Below are positions 35,565 to 44,480 of a stretch of 64,000 nucleotides of DNA, one piece after another. The DNA lies in assembly GCF_000473045.1 (NCBI RefSeq), contig NZ_AXAY01000001.1:1-64000 (forward strand). Reading direction: 5' to 3'. How positions within the stretch are numbered: position 1 is the first letter of the stretch; every line of letters begins with the position of its first letter. Source of the stretch: Bradyrhizobium sp. WSM3983. GTDB lineage: Bacteria > Pseudomonadota > Alphaproteobacteria > Rhizobiales > Xanthobacteraceae. The notes under the pieces were generated by a model. It searched no databases. It was not told where the DNA came from and saw only the letters and a program-made list of their open reading frames with translations. Made by a program: the position numbers and the translations under genes.

Positions 35565-36991
35565 AAGCACGACGCCATCGTTCGCACCGCCGTGCTGATC
35601 TCGCTCTCGCGCCAGGCCGCAAAGCCGAGCAAGAGACCATGATCGCGCGGCTTGCCCAGCGCCAGACTGGATAGAGCGCGCGTTTCGACGCCCGCCTCGA
35701 CCAGCCGCTTCACCGCCGCCTGATCGGCACGACCGCGCTTGAGGCGCGCGACGAGCTGGATTCCGCCCGAGGGGACTTCGACCGAGAGCACCTCGCCGAG
35801 ATGACGCTCCAGTCCCTCGACCAGATGATCGCGCCGCGCGTGATAGAGGCGGCGCATCCGGCGCAGATGCGCGAGGAAATGCCCGTCGGCGACGAACTCG
35901 GCCAGCGCCTCCTGGATGTGGCTGGAAGCGATTAGCCCGATGTGCCGCTGTGCGATCTCGAATGTGCTGACCAGCGCCGGTGGCACGACGAGATAGCCGA
36001 GCCGGATATCCGACGTCATCGCCTTTGAGAACGTGCCGACATAAAATACGCGGCCATGGGCATCGAGCCCCTGCAAGGCCGGCACCGGCCGGCTGTCATA
36101 GTGAAATTCACCGTCGTAATCGTCCTCGACGACCCAGGTCTTGCCGGGCTTACTTGACCGGAGAAACTCGGTGCGGCGGGCCAGCGACATCAGCCGTCCG
36201 GTCGGATGCTGGTGCGACGGCGTCATGAAGATGAGCTTCGGCGCCGCCATTCCCGGCATCCGCTGCATGCCCTGCTCGTCGAGCCTGATGCCGGTCACGC
36301 GCGCGCCAGACGCGCGGAAGGCGGCGGCAGCGCCGGGATAGCCGGGGTCCTCGACCCAGACATCGTCACCGGACGAGACGAGCACAGCCGCAATCAAGGT
36401 CAGAGCGGCCTGCGCACTCGGCAGGATCATGATCTGGTTCGCCGTGGCGCCAACGCCTCTGTTGGTCGCGAGATAATGCGCCAGCGCCTCGCACAGGCGG
36501 CTCCGGTTGACCGGACCAAGCTCACGCCTGGCCGCACGCACGGCACTGCGGCGCAGGCAGCGCGCCCAGACCTCGTTCGGAAACTCCCTGAAATCGCCAT
36601 GCCCCGGACGCAAGGGCTTGAGCGGGGCCTGATAGGACATCGGCCAGTCCGTCTGCTTGAGCTGCGAAGCCCAAGGCGAGAGCTGCGGCCTGGCGGAGCG
36701 AACGCGCGAAGCGACGGTGCCTGCTCCTTCGATGCGCTCGGCACCATCGACCGTCACCACAGGACGACGTCCGTGTGACGCCTCGAGATATCCCTCGGCG
36801 GCGAGCTGCTCGAACGCATAGGTGACGGTGTTGCGCGAGACGCCGAGATCGCTCGCAAGCCGGCGGCTCGACGGCAGCGCGCGGCCTTTGCCGAGGCGGC
36901 CGGCCGCGATCAGGCTTCGAAGCCGGCTTGTCAGCTGGGCCACCAGCCCTTCTTCGTCGGCCCGGTTCAGGTCGATCAGAGCGGAGATCAT
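35561..36991 (-). CDS. MocR-type regulator (GntR helix-turn-helix fused to aminotransferase fold)
   Basis: A 476-residue regulator with a GntR winged helix (about 5-75, GRLGKGRALPSSRRLASDLGVSRNTVTYAFEQLA) joined to a class I aminotransferase-like domain that binds PLP. The PLP lysine is in VGTFSKAMTSDIRLGYL. I prefer the ATG at 36991; a TTG at 37024 and a GTG at 37009 are alternatives that would run into the putative operator. It is divergent from an EamA transporter, a common MocR target, and convergent with the OsmC gene. Confidence 0.86.
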   Translation of the reverse strand: MISALIDLNRADEEGLVAQLTSRLRSLIAAGRLGKGRALPSSRRLASDLGVSRNTVTYAFEQLAAEGYLEASHGRRPVVTVDGAERIEGAGTVASRVRSARPQLSPWASQLKQTDWPMSYQAPLKPLRPGHGDFREFPNEVWARCLRRSAVRAARRELGPVNRSRLCEALAHYLATNRGVGATANQIMILPSAQAALTLIAAVLVSSGDDVWVEDPGYPGAAAAFRASGARVTGIRLDEQGMQRMPGMAAPKLIFMTPSHQHPTGRLMSLARRTEFLRSSKPGKTWVVEDDYDGEFHYDSRPVPALQGLDAHGRVFYVGTFSKAMTSDIRLGYLVVPPALVSTFEIAQRHIGLIASSHIQEALAEFVADGHFLAHLRRMRRLYHARRDHLVEGLERHLGEVLSVEVPSGGIQLVARLKRGRADQAAVKRLVEAGVETRALSSLALGKPRDHGLLLGFAAWRESEISTAVRTMASCF

Positions 36992-37002
36992 GCTTTCGAC
37001 AA

Positions 37003-37035
37003 CTGGCACCTTATTCCTTTCCAATCTGGCACTTT
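37003..37035. promoter_or_regulatory. Candidate MocR operator, direct repeats
   Basis: CTGGCACCTT (37003-37012) and CTGGCACTTT (37026-37035) are near-identical direct repeats with start points 23 bases apart. They lie between the MocR start and the divergent EamA transporter start. MocR regulators such as PdxR are known to bind direct repeats, so this is the natural control site for both genes. Confidence 0.6.
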
Positions 37036-37091
37036 TTCAGGTTCCAGCCGGAATGCTATCTCGCAGGCCACACCGCTTCAAGGATTCTGCG

Positions 37092-38009
37092 ATGGACTCT
37101 CCCCTGTCCCCCCGCACGGCCATCGGCCTGTTCCTCATCGTCGTGCTGGCCTGGGGCGTGAACTGGTCGATCACGAAGCAGCTGGTGCAATTCCTTCCGC
37201 CACTGTGGACCTCAGCGATCCGGAGCTGGATCGCGTTGGCCGGATTGTTCGTGATCCTCGGACTGAGCAACAATCTGGTGATCCCGGAGCGGCGCGACAT
37301 TCCAGTGGTCCTGAGCGTGGCGCTGCTGCATATGACGGTGTTCTCGGTCCTGGTTGCGGCCGGTGTGCGCTTCCTGCCCGCGAGCAAGGCGGTCGTGCTC
37401 GGCTACACCACGCCGCTCTGGGTCGCGATCGCAGCACCGTTGCTCGGGAAGGACACGCTGACCGCGCCAAAACTCGCCGGCGCCTTGTTGGGACTGATCG
37501 GCCTTGCCGTGATCCTGAACCCGGCGTCGATCGACTGGACCAACACCAACGTCGTGCTCGGCGCCGGCATGGTGATCCTGGCCGCGATCTCCTGGGCCGC
37601 AAACATCATCTATATCCGCGCGCATCGCTGGATCGCCTCGCCGCTCCAGCTCTTGATCTGGCAGGTGCTCGTGGCAACCATCGTACTGACGGGATCGGCG
37701 CTGGTCGCGGATGGCCTGCCGCACGCGGAATGGTCGTGGAGGCTCGTGCTGCTGTTCCTGTACTCCGGCCTGATCGGCACCGCGCTGGCCTATTGGGCGA
37801 TGTCGATGGTCAACAAAAGCATCTCGGCGCTGACGACGGCGCTCGGCACCACCGGGACGCCGCTCGTCGGCATCGCCAGTGCGGCGATCCTGCTGGGGGA
37901 GCCGATCGACATCAGTCTGGCCGTTGCGGCCGGACTGATCGTCGCCGGCATTGGTCTTGCGACGCTGGGCGACCGGCTGCTGCGCCGTCAGGTCGCCGCG
38001 AGCGGCTGA
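37092..38009 (+). CDS. DMT-superfamily (EamA) transporter
   Basis: A 305-residue inner-membrane protein with ten predicted helices in two repeated EamA halves (first LFLIVVLAWGVNWSITKQLVQFLPP, second LGAGMVILAAISWAANIIYIRAH). It probably exports an amino acid, vitamin or related metabolite and is likely controlled by the adjacent MocR protein. The start MDSPLSP at 37092 gives the normal length; the open frame extends far upstream across the MocR gene. It overlaps the convergent YeeE-like gene by 22 bases. Confidence 0.84.
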   Translation: MDSPLSPRTAIGLFLIVVLAWGVNWSITKQLVQFLPPLWTSAIRSWIALAGLFVILGLSNNLVIPERRDIPVVLSVALLHMTVFSVLVAAGVRFLPASKAVVLGYTTPLWVAIAAPLLGKDTLTAPKLAGALLGLIGLAVILNPASIDWTNTNVVLGAGMVILAAISWAANIIYIRAHRWIASPLQLLIWQVLVATIVLTGSALVADGLPHAEWSWRLVLLFLYSGLIGTALAYWAMSMVNKSISALTTALGTTGTPLVGIASAAILLGEPIDISLAVAAGLIVAGIGLATLGDRLLRRQVAASG

Positions 38010-39043
38010 AAGCGCAAGCTACCGCGCAGGCCTGCCGTCGTACCGAGCAGGATGCCGGCGACCGCAATGAACGAGCCCAGCGCGAGTGTCGACACGCCGG
38101 TGAGCCCCTGCCCGATCGAGCAGCCAAACGCCATCACGCCGCCGATGCCCATCAGCGCGGCGCCACCAGCCGAGCGCAGCATGTGGCGTGGCGATGAATA
38201 GCCTTCGAGATGGAAGCGGCCGGTGGTGAGTGCAGTTACCAGACTGCCGGCAAAGACACCGGCAACGGTCACGATGCCGAAGTTGAGCGTCAGGCCGGTC
38301 GAGAGCATCGCGTATTGCAGGCTATCGGCGATTGGCGCGATGAAGGTAAGCGAGGTCACCGGGACGGGATTGAAATCGTCGGCGCCGAGATAGCCAGTGA
38401 CGTACCAGCCGCCGGCGACGAGAAAGCCCACGACGACACCCGCGGCGACCTGGCCTGGCGAGCGGCGGAACGCCGGATCGGCGAAGGCAAACAGGACCAG
38501 CGCGACGACGATCGCCGCTGCGGCCAGCGCGCGCGAAACGGCTTCACCGAGACCAAGAGTCGCCAACAGTGTGGGCAGCGAATTGGCGCTGACGGTGGTT
38601 TGGGAAGCCTGAACCAGCGCAATGCGCGCCGGCGCGATCAGGCCCTTGAGCGTCATCTGCGCGGCAATGGCGAGCACGATCACGACGACGAAAGAGCGGA
38701 GATTGCCGCGCCCGAGCAGAACAAGCGCACGCGAGCCGCAGCCGTTCGACAACACCATGCCGTAGCCGAACAGCAGGCCGCCGAGGAACAGCACCGGCAC
38801 CGAAAATGTCTGTTGCAGGTAGATCGACCTGCCAAGATCGACCATTCCGTTGCCGGCAAGGACCTGGCTCGCGGCAATTGCGACCGCAACCGCCAGGGCA
38901 TAGCTGCGCACCAGCCGCCCGTCCCCCTCCGTCAGCCATCCGCGCATGCTGCTCATCAGGCAGAAGCCGCTGAGCAGGCCGACGGAGCCATAAACCAGGC
39001 CAATGACGAGGCCGGCGAGGATGACGAGTTGGGAGGCCTCCAT
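37988..39043 (-). CDS. YeeE/YedE-family sulfur transporter (TsuA-like)
   Basis: A 351-residue membrane protein with about nine helices. The conserved cysteines occur in GLLSGFCLMSSMR (near residue 28), LSNGCGSRALVLLGRGNLRS (near 98) and AFGCSIGQGLTG (near 320), the pattern of the thiosulfate transporter TsuA. It likely imports thiosulfate or a related sulfur compound. The start at 39043 follows the dehydrogenase stop closely (39046), so it is co-transcribed downstream of paaK and the dehydrogenase. No TusA-like partner is seen here. Confidence 0.83.
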   Translation of the reverse strand: MEASQLVILAGLVIGLVYGSVGLLSGFCLMSSMRGWLTEGDGRLVRSYALAVAVAIAASQVLAGNGMVDLGRSIYLQQTFSVPVLFLGGLLFGYGMVLSNGCGSRALVLLGRGNLRSFVVVIVLAIAAQMTLKGLIAPARIALVQASQTTVSANSLPTLLATLGLGEAVSRALAAAAIVVALVLFAFADPAFRRSPGQVAAGVVVGFLVAGGWYVTGYLGADDFNPVPVTSLTFIAPIADSLQYAMLSTGLTLNFGIVTVAGVFAGSLVTALTTGRFHLEGYSSPRHMLRSAGGAALMGIGGVMAFGCSIGQGLTGVSTLALGSFIAVAGILLGTTAGLRGSLRFQPLAAT

Positions 39044-39045
39044 GA

Positions 39046-40050
39046 TTACGGCTTCAGGATCACGCGATCGCGCCAAGAGCCGGCGACCGCAACGTACGCC
39101 TCCTTCGCGCACTCGAGCGGATAGATCGCATTCGTCTTGATCGGGAACGGCTTCAGCTGGCCGCTCGCAAAGCCGGGGCCGAGATCCCGCAGCACGGCGC
39201 CCGTTGCTGCCGACGACAGCCCGAGCGTGTCGATACCGACATAGGTGTGCTGTCCCCGGTAGAATTCGAGGATGTTGAACTGCACGATGCGGTCGATCGC
39301 GGCGATCAGTATCTGGCGGCCGCGAAGGGCGAGCGACTTATGCGCCGCCTGGAAGTAGGGATCGCCGACCGTATTGAAGACGATGTCGGCGCCCTTGCCG
39401 CCGGTCAATTCGCGCACACGCGTTGCGACGTCGGTTGCCGAGGCGTCAATCACTTCGATCGGCGCGTTGCTGTGGCCTTCATAGGCTTCCGCCTTGCGCA
39501 CCACGCCAATCAAGCGCGCGCCCTGCCAGGTCGCGATCTGCACCGCGGCCTGACCGACCTTGCCGTTGACGCCGAACACCAGCACGGTCTCGCCCCTCTT
39601 CGGCACGCCAGCGCGGCGAAAGCCTTCCATCGCGGTGACGAAGGGCACGCCGATGCCGGCGGCCTCCTCCCAGGATACGGTCTTTGGTTTCTCCACGACT
39701 GCGTCCTCCTCGACCACGAGATGGCTTGCATGCGTGCCGTCGCGGCGGATGCCGAGATCACCGGAGGAGCCGAACACCTCGCGGCCGATCGTGCCGGCCG
39801 GGCCGTCGATCACCACGCCTGCATAGTCACGACCGGGCGTGCGCGGAAACACGGCATAGGGCATCAGCCCCGTCGCAGCCTTGACGTCGGACGGATTGAT
39901 GGCTGCAGCCTTCACTTCGATCAGCAGGTCGCTCGGCCCGCGTATGAGCGTATGACGCTCGACGCTAGGTGCGATCGCCGCGGCATTTTCGGCCTTGGCA
40001 TTGAGGCGGACGCAACGCGCCTCGACGGTTTTGGTATCGGCTGGCGACAT
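39046..40050 (-). CDS. Zinc-type alcohol dehydrogenase-like / quinone oxidoreductase (MDR family)
   Basis: A 334-residue medium-chain dehydrogenase. The nucleotide-binding motif is VLVFGVNGKVGQAAVQIATWQGA (about 155) and the GroES-like N-terminus has PSDVKAATGLMPYAVFPRTPGRDYAGVV. The zinc-ligand residues of true alcohol dehydrogenases are missing, so it belongs with the quinone reductase/enoyl reductase side. The ATG at 40050 is preferred to a TTG at 40101 because a hairpin sits between. It is cotranscribed with paaK; its substrate is unknown. Confidence 0.8.
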   Translation of the reverse strand: MSPADTKTVEARCVRLNAKAENAAAIAPSVERHTLIRGPSDLLIEVKAAAINPSDVKAATGLMPYAVFPRTPGRDYAGVVIDGPAGTIGREVFGSSGDLGIRRDGTHASHLVVEEDAVVEKPKTVSWEEAAGIGVPFVTAMEGFRRAGVPKRGETVLVFGVNGKVGQAAVQIATWQGARLIGVVRKAEAYEGHSNAPIEVIDASATDVATRVRELTGGKGADIVFNTVGDPYFQAAHKSLALRGRQILIAAIDRIVQFNILEFYRGQHTYVGIDTLGLSSAATGAVLRDLGPGFASGQLKPFPIKTNAIYPLECAKEAYVAVAGSWRDRVILKP

Positions 40051-40056
40051 AGGAAA

Positions 40057-40076
40057 GACCCGCGATTTCTCGCGGG
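40057..40076 (-). terminator. Hairpin between paaK and the MDR dehydrogenase gene
   Basis: CCCGCGA-TTTC-TCGCGGG (40059-40076) forms a 7-bp stem, followed on the minus strand by TCTTT. The short U-run makes it a weak terminator or attenuator that may lower expression of the two downstream genes. Confidence 0.4.
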
Positions 40077-40102
40077 CCTTGTCGCCCTTGGGGGCAGTCA
40101 AG

Positions 40103-41434
40103 TCAATCCTTCGGCCGCTTGTCGTAGAGCCGCTTGGCCTTGCCGAGCGAGCGCTCCAGCGTGGCCGGCGCGACCACCTGCACCCGGGAACTGATGCCGA
40201 TCGTGTTCTTGATGTGGGTCGAGATCCGGTTGGCGTGATCGACGAGACCCCTTCCGTCCCAGCTCTCGGGCCGCGCCTCCGCGATGATGGTCAGCTCGTC
40301 CATGCGGCCTTCGCGGGTCAATTCCAGGATGAAATGGCCGCCGCACCAATCGGTCGCGAGCAGCACTTCCTCGATCTGGGTCGGGAACAGATTGACGCCG
40401 CGCAGGATGATCATGTCATCCGAACGGCCCGTCACCTTCTCCATGCGCCGCATGCCCGGCCGCGCCGTGCCCGGCAGCAGCCGCGTCAGGTCGCGGGTGC
40501 GATAGCGGATCACCGGAAAGCCTTCCTTGGTCAGCGAGGTGAACACCAGTTCGCCCTTCTCGCCGTCCGGCAGCACCGCGCCCGTCTGGGGGTCGATCAC
40601 CTCGGGGTAAAAATGGTCTTCCCAGATGTGCAGGCCGTCCTTGGTTTCGATGCATTCCTGCGCGACGCCGGGACCGATCACCTCGGAGAGGCCGTAGATA
40701 TCGGTCGCATCCATATCGAAGGCGTCCTCGATCTCGCCGCGCATGGCGTTGGTCCATGGCTCGGCCCCGAAGATCCCGACCTTGAGCGAGCACTGACGCG
40801 GATCGAGCTTCTGGCGCTTGAACTCGTCGAGGATCGCCAGCATATAGCTCGGCGTCACCGTGATGATGTCTGGCCGGAAGTCGTTGATGAGCTGCACCTG
40901 CCGCTCGGTCATGCCGCCCGAGATCGGCACCACCGTGCAGCCGAGCTTTTCAGCGCCATAGTGAACGCCCAGCCCCCCCGTGAACAGGCCGTAGCCATAG
41001 GCATTGTGGATGATCATGCCGGTACGACCTCCGGCGGCGCGGATCGACCGCGCCATCACCTCCGACCAGGTGTCGATGTCGCGTCGGGTATAGCCGACGA
41101 CGATCGGCTTGCCCGTCGTGCCGGAGGACGCATGCACACGCACCAGCTTTTCACGGGGCACGGCGAACATGTTGAAGGGGTAATTGTCGCGAAGATCCGT
41201 CTTCACCGTGAACGGAAAATTGGCGAGATCGGAGAGCTCGCGAAAATCGGACGGATGTACGCCAGCCTTGTCGAACGCCTTGCGATAATGCGCGACATTG
41301 TCGTAGGCGTGCTTCAGCGACCAGGTGAGCCGCTGCTTCTGCAACGCCGTGATCTCGTCGCGTGAGGCGCGCTCATGCGCATCCAGCTCGGCCTTATAGA
41401 CGTGGCCGCCTTCCCTCAGCTTCATCGAAGCCAT
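40103..41434 (-). CDS. paaK: Phenylacetate-CoA ligase
   Basis: A 443-residue adenylate-forming ligase that activates phenylacetate to phenylacetyl-CoA with ATP and CoA, the entry step of the paa pathway. The AMP-binding loop SSGTTGKPIVVGYTRRD is near residue 95 and YGLSEVIGPGVAQEC is near 235. The ATG at 41434 yields the expected N-terminus; a frame extension to 41518 overlaps paaI. It follows paaI at a 43-base gap in the paa block. Confidence 0.92.
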   Translation of the reverse strand: MASMKLREGGHVYKAELDAHERASRDEITALQKQRLTWSLKHAYDNVAHYRKAFDKAGVHPSDFRELSDLANFPFTVKTDLRDNYPFNMFAVPREKLVRVHASSGTTGKPIVVGYTRRDIDTWSEVMARSIRAAGGRTGMIIHNAYGYGLFTGGLGVHYGAEKLGCTVVPISGGMTERQVQLINDFRPDIITVTPSYMLAILDEFKRQKLDPRQCSLKVGIFGAEPWTNAMRGEIEDAFDMDATDIYGLSEVIGPGVAQECIETKDGLHIWEDHFYPEVIDPQTGAVLPDGEKGELVFTSLTKEGFPVIRYRTRDLTRLLPGTARPGMRRMEKVTGRSDDMIILRGVNLFPTQIEEVLLATDWCGGHFILELTREGRMDELTIIAEARPESWDGRGLVDHANRISTHIKNTIGISSRVQVVAPATLERSLGKAKRLYDKRPKD

Positions 41435-41477
41435 TCTTGTTTCCCCACATTGATTTGTTCTTTTCTTTATTGATCTC

Positions 41478-41990
41478 TTACTGTTCTTGAGCCGGCAGCC
41501 ACGTGCCGGGAATGACACGCGAATGCCCGCGGAATTCTGCGATGACGGTGTCGCCGGCGGTGACCCGCACGTCGTAGATGCCGGAGCGGCCGCCGCGGGT
41601 CACTTCGCGCGCCTTCGCGACGAGGCGGTCGCCGAGATTGCCGGGCTTGATGAAGGTAATCTGCCCCTGTGCGGCCACCACACGGTCGTTGTGCGAGTTG
41701 CAGGCAAAGGCAAAGGCGGAATCGGCGAGCGTGAAGATGAAGCCGCCATGGGCGATGCGCTGGCCGTTGACCATGTCCGACCGCACCGTCATGGCGAGCG
41801 TCGCGAAACCGGGGCCGACCTCGACAATCTCCATGCCGAGACCCTTGGAGGCATCGTCCTCCGCCCACATCGCATCGGCGCAGGCGCGGGCAACATTTTC
41901 AGGCGACAGGGCGGCTTTGACGTTCACGCGCTTCTCCCGGCGAAATACTTGCTCATGATGTTCTGCTGGTTGGCCAACACTGTCAAACAT
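41478..41990 (-). CDS. paaI: Hotdog-fold thioesterase of the phenylacetate pathway
   Basis: A 170-residue hotdog thioesterase, in line with PaaI plus a short leader. The catalytic region is IAHGGFIFTLADSAFAFACNSHN (about 85), with the family aspartate in LADSAF. It hydrolyses stalled CoA thioesters such as phenylacetyl-CoA or ring-hydroxylated forms, protecting the CoA pool. The start at 41990 overlaps the paaE stop by eight bases, giving translational coupling. Confidence 0.88.
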   Translation of the reverse strand: MFDSVGQPAEHHEQVFRREKRVNVKAALSPENVARACADAMWAEDDASKGLGMEIVEVGPGFATLAMTVRSDMVNGQRIAHGGFIFTLADSAFAFACNSHNDRVVAAQGQITFIKPGNLGDRLVAKAREVTRGGRSGIYDVRVTAGDTVIAEFRGHSRVIPGTWLPAQEQ

Positions 41991-43074
41991 GGTCGTAGTC
42001 GACCACGACCCGCTCCGACGATGGCTTGGCCTGGCAAGTGAGAACAAAGCCGGCCTTCAGCTCCCAGGGCTCCAGCGAATAATTGAGGTCCATCGGTGCC
42101 TCACCCTCGACCAGTTTTGCGCGGCAGGTCGAGCACATGCCGCCCTTGCACGCGAAAGGCAGATCGACGCCGGCGCGCAGCGCGGCATCGAGGATCGCCT
42201 CGTCCTCGGCGACCGGTACGTCGCGACGCTTGCCGTCGATGATCAAGGAGGCAATCGCCTTCGGCGGTGCATCGGGCGCAACGACCTTCTGCGGCCGCGG
42301 CTTGCCGCCGAACTCCGAGACGAAGCGTTCGACGTGAATGCGATCGTCAGCGATGCCGATGTCACGACAGGTCGCCTCGATCTCCTCGCTCATGCCAAGG
42401 GGACCGCAGATGAAGACGTGATCGACGCTCGCCGCCGGCACCAGCGAGCGCAACAGCACCCGCACCTTGTCGCCGTCGAGCCGGCCATGCAGGATCGGGA
42501 TGTCCTGCTCCTCGCCGGAGATGACGTGGAAAATCGAGAGCCGGTCGATGAAACGGTCTTTCAGCTCCTCGAGCGCCTCGAGGAACATGATGTTATCGGT
42601 CGCGCGGTTGCCGTAGAACAGGAAGAAGCGGCTGTTGGGCTCGCGCGCCAGCACACCCTTGACGATCGACAGGATCGGCGTGATGCCGGAGCCCGCGGCA
42701 AATCCGACATGGATACGCCCGACCTCGGCCGGCGGGACCGCGCCAAAACGCCCGGTCGGCGTCATCACATCGAGCTCGTCTCCGCGTTTCAACTCGTCGG
42801 CCGCCCAGCTTGAGAACGCGCCGCCGTCGACCTTCTTCACGGCGATGCGGATCTCGCCGTCGTCGGGGCCGGAGCAGATGGAATAAGAACGGCGCACCTC
42901 CTCACCATCGAGCGTGGTGCGGAGCGTGAGGTACTGCCCGGGACTGAAAGCATAATCATCGGCAAGCTCGCGGGGGATGGCGAACGTCATCGAGACCGCG
43001 TCCGACGCCTCGCGGCGGAGATCGTTGACGGCCAGGCGATGGAAGCGCGGTGCGGCTGCTGACATTATGGGCAT
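41983..43074 (-). CDS. paaE: Phenylacetyl-CoA epoxidase reductase component
   Basis: A 363-residue NAD(P)H reductase. The FAD domain (FSPGQYLTLRTTLDGEEVRRSYSICSG, about 45) and nucleotide domain (GFAAGSGITPILSIVKGVL, about 125) are followed by a C-terminal plant-type [2Fe-2S] domain with CKGGMCSTC and VLTCQA. It supplies electrons to the PaaABC epoxidase. Both ATG at 43074 and 43065 are possible. A 100-base repeat separates it from paaD, unlike the compact paaABCDE operons of other bacteria. Confidence 0.92.
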   Translation of the reverse strand: MPIMSAAAPRFHRLAVNDLRREASDAVSMTFAIPRELADDYAFSPGQYLTLRTTLDGEEVRRSYSICSGPDDGEIRIAVKKVDGGAFSSWAADELKRGDELDVMTPTGRFGAVPPAEVGRIHVGFAAGSGITPILSIVKGVLAREPNSRFFLFYGNRATDNIMFLEALEELKDRFIDRLSIFHVISGEEQDIPILHGRLDGDKVRVLLRSLVPAASVDHVFICGPLGMSEEIEATCRDIGIADDRIHVERFVSEFGGKPRPQKVVAPDAPPKAIASLIIDGKRRDVPVAEDEAILDAALRAGVDLPFACKGGMCSTCRAKLVEGEAPMDLNYSLEPWELKAGFVLTCQAKPSSERVVVDYDHV

Positions 43075-43093
43075 CCTAGAGTGGTCTCACCGC

Positions 43094-43180
43094 CGTCATT
43101 GCGAGGAGCCCTTGCGACGAAGCAATCCAGACTGTCACCGCGGAGACAGTCTGGATTGCTTCGCTTCGCTCGCAATGACG
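43094..43180. repeat. Palindromic repeat (CGTCATTGCGAG family) between paaD and paaE
   Basis: CGTCATTGCGAG and CTCGCAATGACG form perfect ends, and GAAGCAATCCAGACTGTC pairs with GACAGTCTGGATTGCTTC inside, so the element folds into a long hairpin. A second copy is at 49171-49250 and remnants occur near 57069. It interrupts the paa operon. Confidence 0.78.
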
Positions 43181-43203
43181 ATGGGGTTGGCATTGTGTGC
43201 TTC

Positions 43204-43707
43204 TCAATGACACTTGAAATAATCAAAGGGTTCGCGGCAGGACTTGCAGCGCCACAGCGCCTTGCAGGAGGTCGAGCCGAATTCGGACAGCAGCTCGGTC
43301 TTGTCCGAGCCACATTGTGGGCACGTGACGGCCTGCTCGCCGAACAGCGCGCGGCGCGAACCCGAAGCGTGCGGCGGCGCGATGCCGTAGGCACGCAGCT
43401 TGCGGCGGCCCTCTTCGCTCATCCAGTCGGTGGTCCAGGCCGGCGACAGCACGGTGCGTACTTTTGGCTCGCGGAAGCCAGCGCGCTCCAGCGCGATCTC
43501 GATTTCGAGCGCGATCATGTTCATGGCCGGACAGCCCGAATAGGTCGGGGTGATCGCAACCTCGACGTGGTCGCCGTCGAGAACGACATCGCGGAGTACA
43601 CCGAGATCGGCGATGGTCAGCACCGGAATTTCGGGATCGACCACACTCGCCGCGGCGTCCCAGGCACGCCGGCGCAGCTCGCTATCGTGCTCCAGCACCA
43701 TCACCAT
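43204..43707 (-). CDS. paaD: Phenylacetyl-CoA epoxidase subunit PaaD
   Basis: A 167-residue protein with an N-terminal DUF59/MIP18-like domain (PEIPVLTIADLGVLRDVVLDG, about 25-45) and a C-terminal four-cysteine zinc-ribbon (CPQC and CKSC). It is needed for epoxidase activity, probably for assembling the iron site of PaaA. It overlaps the paaC stop by seven bases. The paa context makes the call secure. Confidence 0.9.
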   Translation of the reverse strand: MVMVLEHDSELRRRAWDAAASVVDPEIPVLTIADLGVLRDVVLDGDHVEVAITPTYSGCPAMNMIALEIEIALERAGFREPKVRTVLSPAWTTDWMSEEGRRKLRAYGIAPPHASGSRRALFGEQAVTCPQCGSDKTELLSEFGSTSCKALWRCKSCREPFDYFKCH

Positions 43708-44480
43708 GTCTGCCCCGGAAAGGTACGCTGCATCGATTGCAGCTCGGACAGGAGGTGACCGAGATGCTCGGTGTGGCGGCCTGCCCGGCCGCCCTGCTGC
43801 ATCCAGTCGCTTTGCGGCAGTGCCAGTGTGGCCTCGTCGACAACATCAGAGAGCGTCGTCATCCAGCGGCCGCGCAAGGTGCCGGGGTCCACAGCGATAC
43901 CGGCATGGACCAGCGCGCGTTCGCCTTCATCGACGGCAAACATCTCTCCCGTGAAGGCCCAGAGGTGATCGATCGCGGCCTGTGCGCGGACGTGGCTCTC
44001 TTCCGTGCCATCGCCGAGCCGGATGATCCACTCCGAGGCATGACGCAGATGATAGGCGCTCTCCTTCTCCGACTTGGCGGCAATCGCCGCGAGCGTCGTA
44101 TCGCGCGAACTCATCATTGCGCGCCAATAGAGATCGGCGAAGGCGGAATAGAAGAACTGCCGCACCAGGGTCTGGGCGAAGTCACCATTGGGCTGCTCGA
44201 CCAGCAGCAGATTGCGGTACTGCCTGATGTCGCGCAGGTAAGCGAGCTTGTCCTCGTCGTTGTCCTTGCCTTCGGTCTTGGCAGCGCAAGTGTAGAGTTC
44301 GCGCGCCTGGCCGATGAGGTCGAGCGCGATGTTGGAAAGCGCCATATCCTCTTCCATCATCGGCGCGTGCCCGCACCATTCCGACAGCCGGTGGCCGAGG
44401 ATTAGCGCATCGTCGGCGCGACGCAGCGCGTAGAGCACCAATGGCGTTTCGGAGACCTGGATGTTGGCGGCGGGCATCAC
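43701..44480 (-). CDS. paaC: Phenylacetyl-CoA epoxidase subunit PaaC
   Basis: A 259-residue structural subunit with ferritin-like fold that pairs with PaaA. Key stretches are LGHRLSEWCGHAPMMEEDMALSNIALDLIGQARELY and FFYSAFADLYWRAM. It lacks the iron ligands of PaaA. The start overlaps the paaB stop by four bases. It is the third gene of the paaABCD unit. Confidence 0.93.
   Translation of the reverse strand: MMPAANIQVSETPLVLYALRRADDALILGHRLSEWCGHAPMMEEDMALSNIALDLIGQARELYTCAAKTEGKDNDEDKLAYLRDIRQYRNLLLVEQPNGDFAQTLVRQFFYSAFADLYWRAMMSSRDTTLAAIAAKSEKESAYHLRHASEWIIRLGDGTEESHVRAQAAIDHLWAFTGEMFAVDEGERALVHAGIAVDPGTLRGRWMTTLSDVVDEATLALPQSDWMQQGGRAGRHTEHLGHLLSELQSMQRTFPGQTW

Noticed and set aside
36822..37091. 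Long N-terminal extension of the EamA transporter
   Set aside because: It is antisense to the MocR gene and crosses the putative MocR operator; the first membrane helix follows the ATG at 37092.
39046..40050. True zinc alcohol dehydrogenase function for the gene after paaK
   Set aside because: The zinc-ligand cysteines are not seen, so only the general MDR/quinone reductase family is claimed.
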